The notes under the pieces are model-generated. The model was not told the origin of the DNA. It searched no databases and saw nothing but the letters and a program-made list of their open reading frames with translations. 64,000 nucleotides of DNA from positions 310,001-374,000 of the forward strand of contig JAKFVT010000033.1 of assembly GCA_021732005.1 (NCBI GenBank). The letters run 5' to 3'. Of this stretch, positions 27,753-36,818 are shown piece by piece. The first letter of the stretch is position 1, and every line of letters begins with the position of its first letter. Origin of the DNA: Mycobacterium sp. GTDB lineage: Bacteria > Actinomycetota > Actinomycetes > Mycobacteriales > Mycobacteriaceae. The translations under genes were made by a program, and so were the position numbers.

Positions 27753-28643
27753 CTAGGCCGATTCGGGCGCGAAGTAGTGCCGATCAAGATCCTCCAGCAG
27801 TCCGATTCCGCTGGGCTGCCAACCGAAACGCTCGCGGGTGATGGCGCTGCTGGCCGGCATGTCGATGCCGAAGAACGCGCCGATCCAGCCGAAGTGATCC
27901 ATCGCGTTCTCGGCGGGCGTGCTGGTGACCGGAACGCCCAGGCCGCGGCCGATGGTCTCCGCGATGGCGCGGGTAGCGACGCCCTCCTCGCCGATCGCGT
28001 GCAACACGGTCCCGCTGGGCGCGCCTTCGACGGCCAGCCGAAACAGCTGCGCGGCGTCATCGCGGTGGACCGCCGACCAGCGGTTGGTGCCGTCGCCGAC
28101 ATATGCGGACACTCCCTTCTCGCGAGCGACGTCGACCAGCCGCGGGACGAACCCGTAGTCGCCGTTGCCGTGCACGGACGGTGCAAGCCGAACGATCGAC
28201 ACCCGCACTCCGCGGTCGGCGAACGCCAGCGCGGCCTGCTCGGAGAGGCGCGGGGAATGCGGGTTGGCGGCCTGCTCCTCGGTGAGCACCTGGCCGAGTG
28301 CGTGCCCGGCGGTTCCGCTGGTGACCACCAGGGGGCGGCCGGAATCAGCCAGCGTCTCACCAAGGGCAGTGATCGCGTTGCGGTCGAGTTCGCCTGCGCC
28401 GGAGAAGTTCTCGAAGTCGTGGTGGAAGGCCAGGTGGATGACGGCGTCGGCATCCTTGGCGCCGCTGCGCAGGCTGTCGAGGTCGTCGAGATCGCCGCGG
28501 TGGACGTCGGCCCCCGCGGTGGCGAGCGCCTCGGCGGAGGCGTCCGACCGCGCCAGTCCGACGACCTGATGACCGGCCTTCACGAGTTCGGGTACCACGG
28601 CGGAACCCACCCAGCCGGACGCTCCTGTGACGAAAAGTTTCAT
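27753..28643 (-). CDS. NAD(P)-dependent epimerase/dehydratase-like extended SDR
   Basis: 296 residues. It has the N-terminal Rossmann motif GASGWVGS (about 8-15) and an extended-SDR layout. There is no clear YxxxK at the usual place, so it belongs to the atypical NmrA-like or YeeZ-like group. The start ATG has GGAG 6 bases upstream. It is divergent from a TetR regulator across a 74-base gap carrying two TetR-type operator sites, and it heads a two-gene operon with the LLM oxidoreductase. Confidence 0.85.
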   Translation of the reverse strand: MKLFVTGASGWVGSAVVPELVKAGHQVVGLARSDASAEALATAGADVHRGDLDDLDSLRSGAKDADAVIHLAFHHDFENFSGAGELDRNAITALGETLADSGRPLVVTSGTAGHALGQVLTEEQAANPHSPRLSEQAALAFADRGVRVSIVRLAPSVHGNGDYGFVPRLVDVAREKGVSAYVGDGTNRWSAVHRDDAAQLFRLAVEGAPSGTVLHAIGEEGVATRAIAETIGRGLGVPVTSTPAENAMDHFGWIGAFFGIDMPASSAITRERFGWQPSGIGLLEDLDRHYFAPESA

Positions 28644-28653
28644 GTCATCTCCA

Positions 28654-28701
28654 TGTCAGTCGCTGTCATCGACACTAGCGCTGATGTCAGCAACTGTCAT
28701 C
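28654..28701. promoter_or_regulatory. Twin TetR-type operator sites between divergent genes
   Basis: Two copies of TGTCAG-N3-CTGTCATC occur at 28654-28670 and 28685-28701, identical except for the 3-base spacer. Each is a near-palindrome (TGNCAG-N3-CTGNCA). Their starts are 31 bp apart, about three helical turns, so two dimers would bind the same face. They cover the space between the epimerase and tetR starts. Confidence 0.75.
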
Positions 28702-28717
28702 ACGTTAAAATTCCCGA

Positions 28718-29272
28718 ATGAGTCGCTGGGAGCCGGACGCGCAGGGTCGCCTGCAGCAGGCGGCCCTGGCGCTGTACACCGAGCGCGGCTTCGACCAGAC
28801 CACCGTCGCCGAGATCGCCGAGCGGGCCGGGCTGACCGAGCGCACCTTCTTCCGCTACTTCGCCGACAAGCGGGAGGTGCTGTTCGGCGGCCAGAGCGTG
28901 CTTCTGGAGCAATTGGCGAAAGGTGTTGAGGCAGCGCCAGATTCGATGCGCCCGCTGGACGCCGTCAGCTCAGTATTGCAGCAGGCGGCAGCGTTCTTCG
29001 ATGGCCGGCGCGACGGATCGCGCTTACGTCAAGCGGTGATCCAGGCCAACCCCGCCTTGCAGGAGCGGGAACTGAGCAAGCGCTCAGCGCTGGCGGCAGC
29101 GTTGGCCGACGGCTTGGTGAAGCGTGGTGTCGGCGAGACGACCGCCCGGCTGACCGCCGAGGCCGGGGCCGCGGTGTTTCAGCTGGCCTTCGAACATTGG
29201 CTCGCCGCAGACGAGCACGATTTGGCCCATTTCGTGCGCGGCGCGGTCGCCGACCTGAGGGCGAGTATGTAG
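28718..29272 (+). CDS. TetR family transcriptional regulator
   Basis: 184 residues. The N-terminal HTH domain (about 8-55) reads QAALALYTERGFDQTTVAEIA followed by TERTFFRYFADKREVLF, the classic TetR pattern. The C-terminal ligand-binding part is helical and specific to its own subgroup. It is divergent from the epimerase-LLM operon and probably represses both itself and that operon through the twin sites upstream. It is convergent with menC. Confidence 0.93.
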   Translation: MSRWEPDAQGRLQQAALALYTERGFDQTTVAEIAERAGLTERTFFRYFADKREVLFGGQSVLLEQLAKGVEAAPDSMRPLDAVSSVLQQAAAFFDGRRDGSRLRQAVIQANPALQERELSKRSALAAALADGLVKRGVGETTARLTAEAGAAVFQLAFEHWLAADEHDLAHFVRGAVADLRASM

Positions 29273-29298
29273 CGCCGAGATCGACGTTCCGCGGCGAT

Positions 29299-30285
29299 CT
29301 ACTCGCGATTGTCCTGCGGTGTGTCGGTTTGGGCGAGAAGCGCGTGGCAGGCGCGCACCCGCTCGATCCACCAGTCGCGGCGCTCGGCCGGCGCGGCGAG
29401 CGCGGCCAGCCGAGCCGGATCGGGCACCACATCGCCGACCGACAGTCCCCCGTCGACCAGCCTGATCTCCGCGACGTCCTCGATGAACAACCCACCGGTG
29501 CCCAGCCCGCAGGCATGCTCGAGCCGCGGCAATGCCGCTGCCGCGGTCAGGCCCGCCGCGATGCCGACCGCGGTGTCCAGCGCGCTCGAGATCACCACCG
29601 GGATGTCGATCTCGGCGGCGATGTCCAACAGCGCCCGCACCCCGCCCAGCGGCGGGACTTTGAGCACAGCGATATCGGCTGCTCGCGCACGCACCACCGC
29701 CAGCGGGTCGGCGGCCTTGCGGATGCTCTCGTCCGCGGCCACCGCGACGTCCACCCGGCTGCGCACCTCGGCCAGTTCGGTCACCGTCTTGCAGGGCTGC
29801 TCAAGGTATTCCAGCGGACCGTCGGCGGTCAGCGCGGCCGCGGCGGCCACCGCCTGCTCCACCGTCCACCCGCCGTTGGCGTCCACCCGCACCGTCGGGA
29901 TCACGGCGCGCACCGCGTTGACCCGGGCGACGTCGTCGGCCAACGTCTGGCCCGGCTCGGCCACCTTCACCTTCGCGGTACGCGTCCCGGGAAAACGCTC
30001 CAACACCTCCGGCACCTGCCCGGCCGGCACCGCGGGCACCGTCGCATTGATCGGCACCACCTGGCGCACGACGGAAGGCCTTGGACGGTAGGCGGATTCG
30101 ATCCCGGAGGCCAGCCAGTGCGCCGCCTCGGGCGGCTCATACTCGACGAACGCGCCGAACTCGCCCCAGCCCGCCGGCCCGTCGATCAAGGCCACCTCGC
30201 GAACCATGATGCCGCGGAAGCGAACCCGCATCGGCAGCGCGAGAACGTGAAGTCGGTCCAGCAGGTCGTCCAGCGCCACCGTCAT
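29299..30285 (-). CDS. menC: o-Succinylbenzoate synthase
   Basis: 328 residues from the ATG at 30285 (MTVALDDLL). It is an enolase-superfamily dehydratase making o-succinylbenzoate from SHCHC. The superfamily residues are visible: KxK in AKVKVAE, the metal ligands Asp in RVDANGGW, Glu in YLEQPC and Asp/Glu in AADESI, and the second catalytic Lys in VLKVPPLGG. The start overlaps the acyl-CoA ligase stop by one base (TGATG), giving coupled translation. Confidence 0.95.
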   Translation of the reverse strand: MTVALDDLLDRLHVLALPMRVRFRGIMVREVALIDGPAGWGEFGAFVEYEPPEAAHWLASGIESAYRPRPSVVRQVVPINATVPAVPAGQVPEVLERFPGTRTAKVKVAEPGQTLADDVARVNAVRAVIPTVRVDANGGWTVEQAVAAAAALTADGPLEYLEQPCKTVTELAEVRSRVDVAVAADESIRKAADPLAVVRARAADIAVLKVPPLGGVRALLDIAAEIDIPVVISSALDTAVGIAAGLTAAAALPRLEHACGLGTGGLFIEDVAEIRLVDGGLSVGDVVPDPARLAALAAPAERRDWWIERVRACHALLAQTDTPQDNRE

Positions 30286-31850
30286 CAGATCGCGCGGCCG
30301 CGGTTCTCCCAATACGGGTTGCGCAGGTCGCGCTTGAGCAGCTTGCCAGTGGGGTTGCGCGGCAGCGCCGGCGAGATCTCGACGCTGCGCGGGCACTTGT
30401 AGTGCGCCAGCCTCTCCCGGCACCAGGCAACCAGTTCTTCTTCGGACGTCTCTGCGCCAGCGGACAATTCGACGACCGCTTTGACCGACTCGCCCCACTT
30501 CTCGTCCGGAACACCGAACACCGCGGCGTCGAGCACTGCCGGATGATCGGTGAGCACCCGCTCGACCTCAACGGAGTAGATGTTCTCGCCGCCGGAGATG
30601 ATCATGTCCTTGAGGCGGTCCTCGACGAAAATGAAGCCGTCGGAGTCGACGCGGCCGATGTCACCGGAGCGGAACCAGCCATCCTCGGTGATCGACGAGG
30701 CGGTGGCCTCCGGCTTGTTGTGGTAGCCCTTCATCAACTGCGGTGTACGGAACCACAATTCGCCGGGTTGACCGACCGGTACCTCAGCCAGGGTGTCGGT
30801 GTCCACCACCCGGACCTCCACCTCCCGAGACGGCTGGCCGGCACTGATCAGCCGGTCCGGCCGGGAGTCGTCGCGGTGCACCTCCGGGGAAAGTTGGGTG
30901 ATCGCCCCGCATACCTCGGTCAGTCCGTAGACCTGAATGAAATCGGTGTCGGGCCACGCTTTCAGCGCCGACTTCAGCAGCGCCGGGGGCATCGGGGATG
31001 CGCCGTAGACGAACGTCCGCAGCCCGCTGAACAGCTTGACCGCGTCCTCGCCCGACTCCAGCACCTTGCCCAGCACGGCGGGCACCAGGAAGGTTCGGTT
31101 GGCGCCCTGCAGGAGTGCGCCGGCCAGCGACGCACCGTCGGCCTCGCGCGTCATGATCGTCGGGATACCGGCGTGAATGCCGTACTGCACATAGGCCGAC
31201 CCGCCGACATGGAACAGCGGCATCGCCACCATGTTCTTGTCGTCGTCGCCGAACTCGAACGTCGCGGCGTTCATCGTGTGCGCCAACACATTTCGGTGGG
31301 ATAGAACCACGCCCTTGGGTCGGCCGGTGGTGCCCGAGGAATACATGACCAGCGCGGCATCCTCCGGATCGACGTCGGCGGCGTGCCCGGCCGGGGTCGC
31401 GGCGGCCAGCAGGGCCTCGTACCCGTCGCCGTCCGCGCCGCTGGGCGTGACCTCGATGACCTCCGAGACGTTGGTCAGCTTGTCGCGGATCTTGTCGACA
31501 GCACCCATCAGCTCGGTGCCGACGATCAGCAGTTTGGCGCCGGAGTCATTGAGGACGTAGTCCATCTCGTCGGCGGCCAGCCGGAAGTTGATCACGGCGG
31601 TGGCCGCGCCGATGGACGCCGCCGCCAGCGTCAGCTCGACGCACGCCGGGTGGTTCTTGTCCAGGAACGCCACCACGTCGCCGCGACCGATGCCGCGCTC
31701 CACCAGAGCGCCGGCCAGCCGGCGGATCCGGTCGTGCCACTGCGCCCACGTCCAGCTGCGGTCCAGGTAAGTGATGGCCTGACCGTCGGGCTTGTGCTCG
31801 GCCCAGTACGCCGGCCGGTCATCGAGGAAGCGTGGTTCGGGTGGTTGCAT
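30285..31850 (-). CDS. Acyl-CoA synthetase (AMP-forming, FadD type)
   Basis: 521 residues. It has the adenylation P-loop YSSGTTGRPKG, the VYGLTEV motif, the hinge-region motif GWFRSGDIGRVDSDGF and the C-terminal catalytic lysine in NPTGKLLKRDL. It activates a carboxylic acid as the CoA thioester. It is not menE, which is at 43240. Its stop is fused to the menC start, which suggests either an o-succinylbenzoate-related role or simple operon sharing. It starts 18 bases from the end of the MFS gene. Confidence 0.9.
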   Translation of the reverse strand: MQPPEPRFLDDRPAYWAEHKPDGQAITYLDRSWTWAQWHDRIRRLAGALVERGIGRGDVVAFLDKNHPACVELTLAAASIGAATAVINFRLAADEMDYVLNDSGAKLLIVGTELMGAVDKIRDKLTNVSEVIEVTPSGADGDGYEALLAAATPAGHAADVDPEDAALVMYSSGTTGRPKGVVLSHRNVLAHTMNAATFEFGDDDKNMVAMPLFHVGGSAYVQYGIHAGIPTIMTREADGASLAGALLQGANRTFLVPAVLGKVLESGEDAVKLFSGLRTFVYGASPMPPALLKSALKAWPDTDFIQVYGLTEVCGAITQLSPEVHRDDSRPDRLISAGQPSREVEVRVVDTDTLAEVPVGQPGELWFRTPQLMKGYHNKPEATASSITEDGWFRSGDIGRVDSDGFIFVEDRLKDMIISGGENIYSVEVERVLTDHPAVLDAAVFGVPDEKWGESVKAVVELSAGAETSEEELVAWCRERLAHYKCPRSVEISPALPRNPTGKLLKRDLRNPYWENRGRAI

Positions 31851-31868
31851 ACCGGCCAGGGTGCCACG

Positions 31869-33398
31869 TCACGTTGACGGCGAGCCAGCCTTCGGTCTAA
31901 GCAGCACCCACGCAAGCGCCATTGCGGCGGCGGGCACGACGGCCATGATCAGGCTCAAGTCGTGGATGGCGGTCAGCCAGCTCTGCGCTGCCTCCGACAC
32001 CACCCAGCGGGCCTTCTCCGGGTCCAAGACCTCGGCGCCGGCCGCCGGGCCGGGCACACCGCCGTGCGCGACGCGCAAGGCGTCGCGGGCCTGGTCTTCG
32101 GTGATCCCCGACCCCTCCAGCTTGTGCCGGCCGTCGCGCAGGAACAGCGTCGTGCCGACCAACGCGAACAGCGCCGGCCCGAGCGAGTAACTCGCCTGTC
32201 CGACAGCCGGTTTCACCGCTGAGATGACGCCACCCAATTCCGCGGGCGCGCTGGACATCATGATCGTGGACTGCGGGGTCTGCACCACCGCGCCACCGAT
32301 CGCGTTCAGCGCCACCGCAACACCCATGACCAGGATCGGAGTGTGAGCGTCGAGCACCACCAGCATCACCATCCCGGCCAGCAGGATGGCCAACCCGGAC
32401 ATGAGCACCGCGCGCTCGCCGAACCGGTCGACCGCCCGCCCAGCCGCAGTCGCGGCCACCGACGCCAGCAGCACTGCAGGAATGAGCAACAGCCCGAGCA
32501 TCTCGGGCGACTCACCGCGGATGGTGACCAGGTAGTAGGCGAACAGAATGGTTGCCCCGCCCTGCAGGAAGTTGAACGTTGCGCCGGCGATCACCGCGGC
32601 GTTGAACCGACCGGACCCGAAGATGCGCATGTCCAACGCAGGCTCGTCGGTGCGCCGCTCCCAGAACACGAACGACATCGCCAGCGCGATCCCGACCAGG
32701 ATCTGCACCAGAGCGCCGGCGTGGAAACCGCCCTGTAGCTGAGTGAGCCCGAGAATCAACAGGATCAGCCCGACCGCGATCAACACGATCCCGACGACGT
32801 CGAGCTTGCGTTGCCAGCGCAACGTCTCCGGTACGTAGCGCACGGTCAGCGCGAGCGTGACGGCGGCCAGCACCGGGGTCACCAGAAAGCAGGCACGCCA
32901 ACCGAAATGCGCCGCCAGCCAGCTTCCGACCGCGGGCTGAAACACGCTGAGGGCGTGGCCGACGCCGAGGTACATCGCGATCGCAGCGGCACGGCGTCCT
33001 GCCGGGAACACCGCGTTGATGATCGCCAGCGACAAACCCAGAACAAACGCGAAGGCAATGCCCACCCCGGCCCGAGCGAACGTCAGCACCGCCACGTTGG
33101 GTGCCACGGCCGCCAGCACGCCGAAGCCGATCGAGCCGTAACAGCCGATCGCGAACATGCGCTTCATGCCGTACACGTCCCCGAGCGCACCCGCGCCGAG
33201 CACCGCCGCGGCCAGCGTGAGAGTGGCCAGGCAGGCCAGGAAACTGGCGGTGCTGGGGCTGAACCCCAGACCGTGGCGCACCTCGGCGAGGTTGGCCGAC
33301 AGGATCGTCGGGTCGGCGGCGGTGATGCTGTAGCCCAGCCCCATGGCCACGATCGTCATGGTCGCGGCGAGGCCGGTCACTTGCGGCTGCTCCGACAT
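31869..33398 (-). CDS. MFS drug/solute exporter (DHA2-like, about 14 TM)
   Basis: 509 residues with about fourteen hydrophobic helices. The motif GALGDVYGMKRMF after TM2 matches MFS motif A (GxLaDrxGrkR). The extra helices place it in the EmrB/QacA-like 14-TM group. It is probably a proton-coupled exporter; the substrate is unknown. A soluble loop near the C-terminus (about 425-465) is rich in charged residues. It precedes the acyl-CoA ligase and menC on the same strand. Confidence 0.9.
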   Translation of the reverse strand: MSEQPQVTGLAATMTIVAMGLGYSITAADPTILSANLAEVRHGLGFSPSTASFLACLATLTLAAAVLGAGALGDVYGMKRMFAIGCYGSIGFGVLAAVAPNVAVLTFARAGVGIAFAFVLGLSLAIINAVFPAGRRAAAIAMYLGVGHALSVFQPAVGSWLAAHFGWRACFLVTPVLAAVTLALTVRYVPETLRWQRKLDVVGIVLIAVGLILLILGLTQLQGGFHAGALVQILVGIALAMSFVFWERRTDEPALDMRIFGSGRFNAAVIAGATFNFLQGGATILFAYYLVTIRGESPEMLGLLLIPAVLLASVAATAAGRAVDRFGERAVLMSGLAILLAGMVMLVVLDAHTPILVMGVAVALNAIGGAVVQTPQSTIMMSSAPAELGGVISAVKPAVGQASYSLGPALFALVGTTLFLRDGRHKLEGSGITEDQARDALRVAHGGVPGPAAGAEVLDPEKARWVVSEAAQSWLTAIHDLSLIMAVVPAAAMALAWVLLRPKAGSPST

Positions 33399-33407
33399 GG
33401 GCAGATG

Positions 33408-33662
33408 CTAGCCGCGCAAGCGTCTTATCCGGATGGGTCCGCGCCATTCAACGTCTGGATCGAGCACCGCACCCTTCTGCGTGATGACGACGTCGCCATT
33501 CCTCGCCAGCTCGCGGGCGAGATCGCGCGTCGCGTCCATCAGCTCGCGCCAATGACCGGGGTCCACCGCCCGCGCGGCGTCGGACGGGCAGATCGTGCGC
33601 GGAGCACGCTCGGCCGTCATCGTGAGGATCGCGGCGCGCAGCCGACTGACCACGTCAGTCAT
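33408..33662 (-). CDS. DUF3253 family protein
   Basis: 84 residues. The TICPSDAARAV, WRELMDATRDLARELA and VVITQKGAVLDPD segments are the DUF3253 pattern, a small winged-helix-like fold of unknown role. The ATG overlaps the stop of the upstream DUF2254 gene (ATGA), and the stop is 9 bases before the MFS start, so all three are cotranscribed. Confidence 0.85.
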   Translation of the reverse strand: MTDVVSRLRAAILTMTAERAPRTICPSDAARAVDPGHWRELMDATRDLARELARNGDVVITQKGAVLDPDVEWRGPIRIRRLRG

Positions 33663-35056
33663 CGAGACGCCGTTCTTTCCGAATGATTGTCATCGCCGAA
33701 ATCCCATCGCTGATCGAGCGCCTCGTCGACCTGCCTCATCAGCCGCTCCAGCCCGCTGCGTCCAGGAGAGTCGAATTGCTGTGCCGCGATGCTCAGGCGC
33801 AGCCGCTGGCATCGATCCGCGATCGCCAGCCGGTGCTCCGGATGGCGCACCACCCAGGCCAGGTCGCGTAGCAGCGTCAGCAGCCCGGCCATGACCAGCG
33901 GATCACGCTCGCCGTAGATCTGCGGCTGGGTGCAGACCACGTCGAGCAGTTCGGGCAAGTCCGGGCGGGCCAACACCACCCGGGCCACGCCGTCGTCATC
34001 GCGCAGAATCCGCGGGCCGAGCCGGTAGCCCGCCAGCTCGCACAGCACAGCGGTACAGGACTGCAACGCGTGGACGGCGGTCGTGGGGTCGTTGATCCCC
34101 GGCGACAGCGCCCGGACCGCGACATCGGTCAGCTGTCGCAACCCGTAACCGACATCCTGGGTTGCGGTGCGTTCGACACCGGTGTGCAGAGCACCCGCGA
34201 CGCGCGTGCGCAGCGACGTCAGGCTGTCGTCGTCCAGCTGGCCGCCGGCGTCGGCGGCTCGGCAAGAGCCGACCGGCACATTCGCGACGACGCTGCTCCC
34301 GACCGGGCGCTCGACGAACACCACGGCATCGGCGTCAACCGCGGCGGCGACCAACGCGGCCTCGTCGACCTGGGTGAGGAAGCCCGAGGACTTTGCGAGG
34401 ATCACGTGGCCGCCTGTGCCTGGCGGCGGTGGGACGTCCGCGGGGTCCTCGTCCACGGGCTCCGCCTCGCGGCAGACGGTGTCGATGGCGTCGGTCGAGA
34501 CGTGATCGAGCATCGTCTCGATCCGGATCTGCCGCACCAGATGTCCGAGAAACAGCACCAGACCCAGCACGCTGGCCGTCGCCAGCAGGTAGCCGACGGT
34601 GACCGAAATGCGCGGTACGAACGCGGCGGACTCGTCGACGGCGTTGCGGATCGTGCGCAGCACGGTGAGCGCGTAGGCGAAGGTCGCAAGAAAGAGCGCA
34701 AGCGTGCGCTGCACGAACCGGTCGGAGGCGAACGTGCGCAGCAGCCGCGGCGAGTACTGGCTGCTGGCCAACTGCAGCGTCACCAGCGTCAGCGAGAACG
34801 TCAACGACGTGACGGTCATCAACGATGTCGCGATGGCGGCCAACACCTCTCGCGCGCCATCAGCGCCACCGCCGAACAGATAGCCCGCCAGGGTCGGCGG
34901 CATGCGGTCGTCCAGTGCGGTGTCCAGCTGCGGAAGTGCAACCCCGAGGGCAACGGCGGCAATGACACCTATCGCGGGCACCGGCCACAGCCGGCTGCGG
35001 ACCGCGTCGACGAAGACCGCCTGGCGCTGCCTGGCCCCCCGAAACACCGTGAACAC
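33659..35056 (-). CDS. DUF2254 family membrane protein
   Basis: 465 residues. Four hydrophobic helices occupy about residues 25-45, 70-95, 118-138 and 152-178. A large soluble domain follows, containing DPTTAVHALQ and YGLRQLTDVAVRALSPGIND, hallmarks of DUF2254. Function unknown; it is often near channels or transporters. The start is a GTG with AGGA 7 bases upstream. It is divergent from fadD8, with the KstR-type site between them. Confidence 0.87.
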   Translation of the reverse strand: MFTVFRGARQRQAVFVDAVRSRLWPVPAIGVIAAVALGVALPQLDTALDDRMPPTLAGYLFGGGADGAREVLAAIATSLMTVTSLTFSLTLVTLQLASSQYSPRLLRTFASDRFVQRTLALFLATFAYALTVLRTIRNAVDESAAFVPRISVTVGYLLATASVLGLVLFLGHLVRQIRIETMLDHVSTDAIDTVCREAEPVDEDPADVPPPPGTGGHVILAKSSGFLTQVDEAALVAAAVDADAVVFVERPVGSSVVANVPVGSCRAADAGGQLDDDSLTSLRTRVAGALHTGVERTATQDVGYGLRQLTDVAVRALSPGINDPTTAVHALQSCTAVLCELAGYRLGPRILRDDDGVARVVLARPDLPELLDVVCTQPQIYGERDPLVMAGLLTLLRDLAWVVRHPEHRLAIADRCQRLRLSIAAQQFDSPGRSGLERLMRQVDEALDQRWDFGDDNHSERTASR

Positions 35057-35172
35057 GTCATGTCCTTTCGCGGACCGTCAGGTACGGACGCGTGTGCGCC
35101 TGGTTCACCGGTTTGCGGATGCGTCAAACACCGCGCCGTCGGCGACGTTGGCGAACACCCTTCCTTCCGAAC

Positions 35173-35186
35173 TGGAACACGTTCTA
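35173..35186. promoter_or_regulatory. KstR-type operator upstream of fadD8
   Basis: TGGAACACGTTCTA fits the published KstR consensus TNNAACNNGTTNNA exactly and, on the other strand, reads TAGAACGTGTTCCA, one base from the ideal palindrome. It lies 12 bases before the fadD8 ATG, where repressor binding would block transcription or initiation. KstR governs cholesterol catabolism genes in mycobacteria and rhodococci. Confidence 0.75.
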
Positions 35187-35197
35187 ATGTGGACCGC

Positions 35198-36799
35198 ATG
35201 AGTGACGAGCTGCTTCGCCATCCCCTCCATTCCGGCCACCTGACCGTCGGCGCGCTCAAGCGCAACAAGAACAAGCCGGTGCTGCATCTGGGTGACACCA
35301 CCCTGACCGGGGGCGAGCTCGCCGACCGCATCAGCCAGTACATTCAGGCGTTCGAGGCGCTCGGCGCCGGGACCGGGGCCACAGCGGGCCTGTTGTCGCT
35401 CAACCGGCCCGAGGTGCTGATGATCATCGGCGCCGGCCAGACCCAGGGATATCGCCGGGTGGCACTACACCCTCTGGGTTCACTCGACGACCACGCCTAC
35501 GTGCTCAACGACGCCGGTGTGACGTCGCTGATCATCGACCCCAACCCGATGTTCATCGAGCGGGCGCAGGGCTTGCTGGAGAAGGTGCCCGCCCTCAAGC
35601 AGGTGCTGACGCTCGGCCCGGTCCCCGAGGCCCTGGGTGATTCCGCGGTGGACCTGATTGCCGAGGCCGCCAAGTACGCGCCTAAGCCGTTGGTGGCGGC
35701 GGACCTTCCTGCCGACCATGTCGGCGGCATGGCCTACACCGGCGGCACCACCGGCAAGCCGAAGGGTGTGCTGGGGACAGCCCAATCGATCACCACGATG
35801 ACGACGGTTCAGCTCGCCGAGTGGGAGTGGCCGGAGAACCCGCGGTTCCTGATGTGCACCCCGCTGTCGCATGCCGGCGCGGCGTTCTTCGTGCCGACGG
35901 TGGTCAAGGGCGGCGAGCTCGTGGTGCTGACCAAGTTCGACCCGGCCGAGGTGCTGCGGGTGATCGAGGAGCAGAAGATCACCGCGACCATGCTGGTGCC
36001 GTCGATGATCTACGCGCTGATGGACCATCCCGATTCGCACACCCGCAACCTGTCGTCGCTGGAGACGGTGTACTACGGCGCTTCGGCGATGAACCCGGTG
36101 CGCCTGGCCGAGGCGATCCGCCGCTTCGGCCCGATCTTCGCGCAGTACTACGGGCAGTCCGAAGCCCCGATGGTGATCTCCTACCTCGGCAAGAAGGACC
36201 ACGACGAGAAGCGGCTGACCTCGTGCGGGCGGCCCACCCTGTTCGCGCGCACCGCACTGCTCGACGCCGACGGCAACGAGGTGCCCCAAGGCGAGGTCGG
36301 CGAGATCTGCGTGTCCGGGCCGCTGCTGTCCGGCGGCTACTGGAACCTGCCGGAAGAGACGGCCAAGACGTTCAAGGACGGCTGGCTGCACACCGGCGAC
36401 ATGGCGCGCGAGGACGAGGACGGCTACTGGTTCATCGTCGACCGGGTCAAGGACATGATCGTCACCGGCGGCTTCAATGTGTTCCCGCGTGAGGTGGAGG
36501 ACGTCGTCGCCGAGCATCCCGCCGTCGCGCAGGTGTGTGTGATCGGCACCCCCGACGAAAAGTGGGGCGAGGCCGTCACCGCAGTGATCGTGCTGCGGCC
36601 GGATCATCCCTCCGACGACGGCGCGGTGGCCACGCTGACCGCCGAGATTCAGGCCGCGGTCAAGGACCGCAAGGGTTCGGTGCAGGCGCCCAAGCAGGTG
36701 ATCATCGTCGACTCGGTGCCGGTGACCGCGCTGGGCAAGCCGGACAAGAAGGCCGTGCGTGCGCAGTTCTGGGAAGGGTCATCGCGAGCCATCGGCTAG
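35198..36799 (+). CDS. fadD8: Fatty-acid/sterol-side-chain CoA ligase FadD8
   Basis: 533 residues from the ATG at 35198 (MSDELLRHPLHSGHL), matching my memory of the M. tuberculosis FadD8 N-terminus. The adenylation P-loop is TGGTTGKPKG, the middle motif YYGQSEAPM, the hinge DGWLHTGDMARED and the catalytic lysine LGKPDKK. An upstream open frame continues in phase but has no homology. Control by KstR is inferred from the operator 12 bases upstream; this would place it in sterol breakdown. A membrane protein gene follows after 19 bases. Confidence 0.92.
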   Translation: MSDELLRHPLHSGHLTVGALKRNKNKPVLHLGDTTLTGGELADRISQYIQAFEALGAGTGATAGLLSLNRPEVLMIIGAGQTQGYRRVALHPLGSLDDHAYVLNDAGVTSLIIDPNPMFIERAQGLLEKVPALKQVLTLGPVPEALGDSAVDLIAEAAKYAPKPLVAADLPADHVGGMAYTGGTTGKPKGVLGTAQSITTMTTVQLAEWEWPENPRFLMCTPLSHAGAAFFVPTVVKGGELVVLTKFDPAEVLRVIEEQKITATMLVPSMIYALMDHPDSHTRNLSSLETVYYGASAMNPVRLAEAIRRFGPIFAQYYGQSEAPMVISYLGKKDHDEKRLTSCGRPTLFARTALLDADGNEVPQGEVGEICVSGPLLSGGYWNLPEETAKTFKDGWLHTGDMAREDEDGYWFIVDRVKDMIVTGGFNVFPREVEDVVAEHPAVAQVCVIGTPDEKWGEAVTAVIVLRPDHPSDDGAVATLTAEIQAAVKDRKGSVQAPKQVIIVDSVPVTALGKPDKKAVRAQFWEGSSRAIG

Positions 36800-36818
36800 C
36801 TGTGCGGCGCATACTTGG

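Noticed and set aside
26822..28453. One long 543-codon minus-strand frame joining two domains
   Set aside because: The N-terminal half is an out-of-frame reading of the epimerase gene; only the part from 27742 onward is the LLM oxidoreductase, which has its own SD and start.
34070..35197. A 376-codon in-frame extension upstream of fadD8
   Set aside because: It is antisense to the DUF2254 gene, has no homology, and the fadD8 N-terminus with the operator just before it marks the real start.
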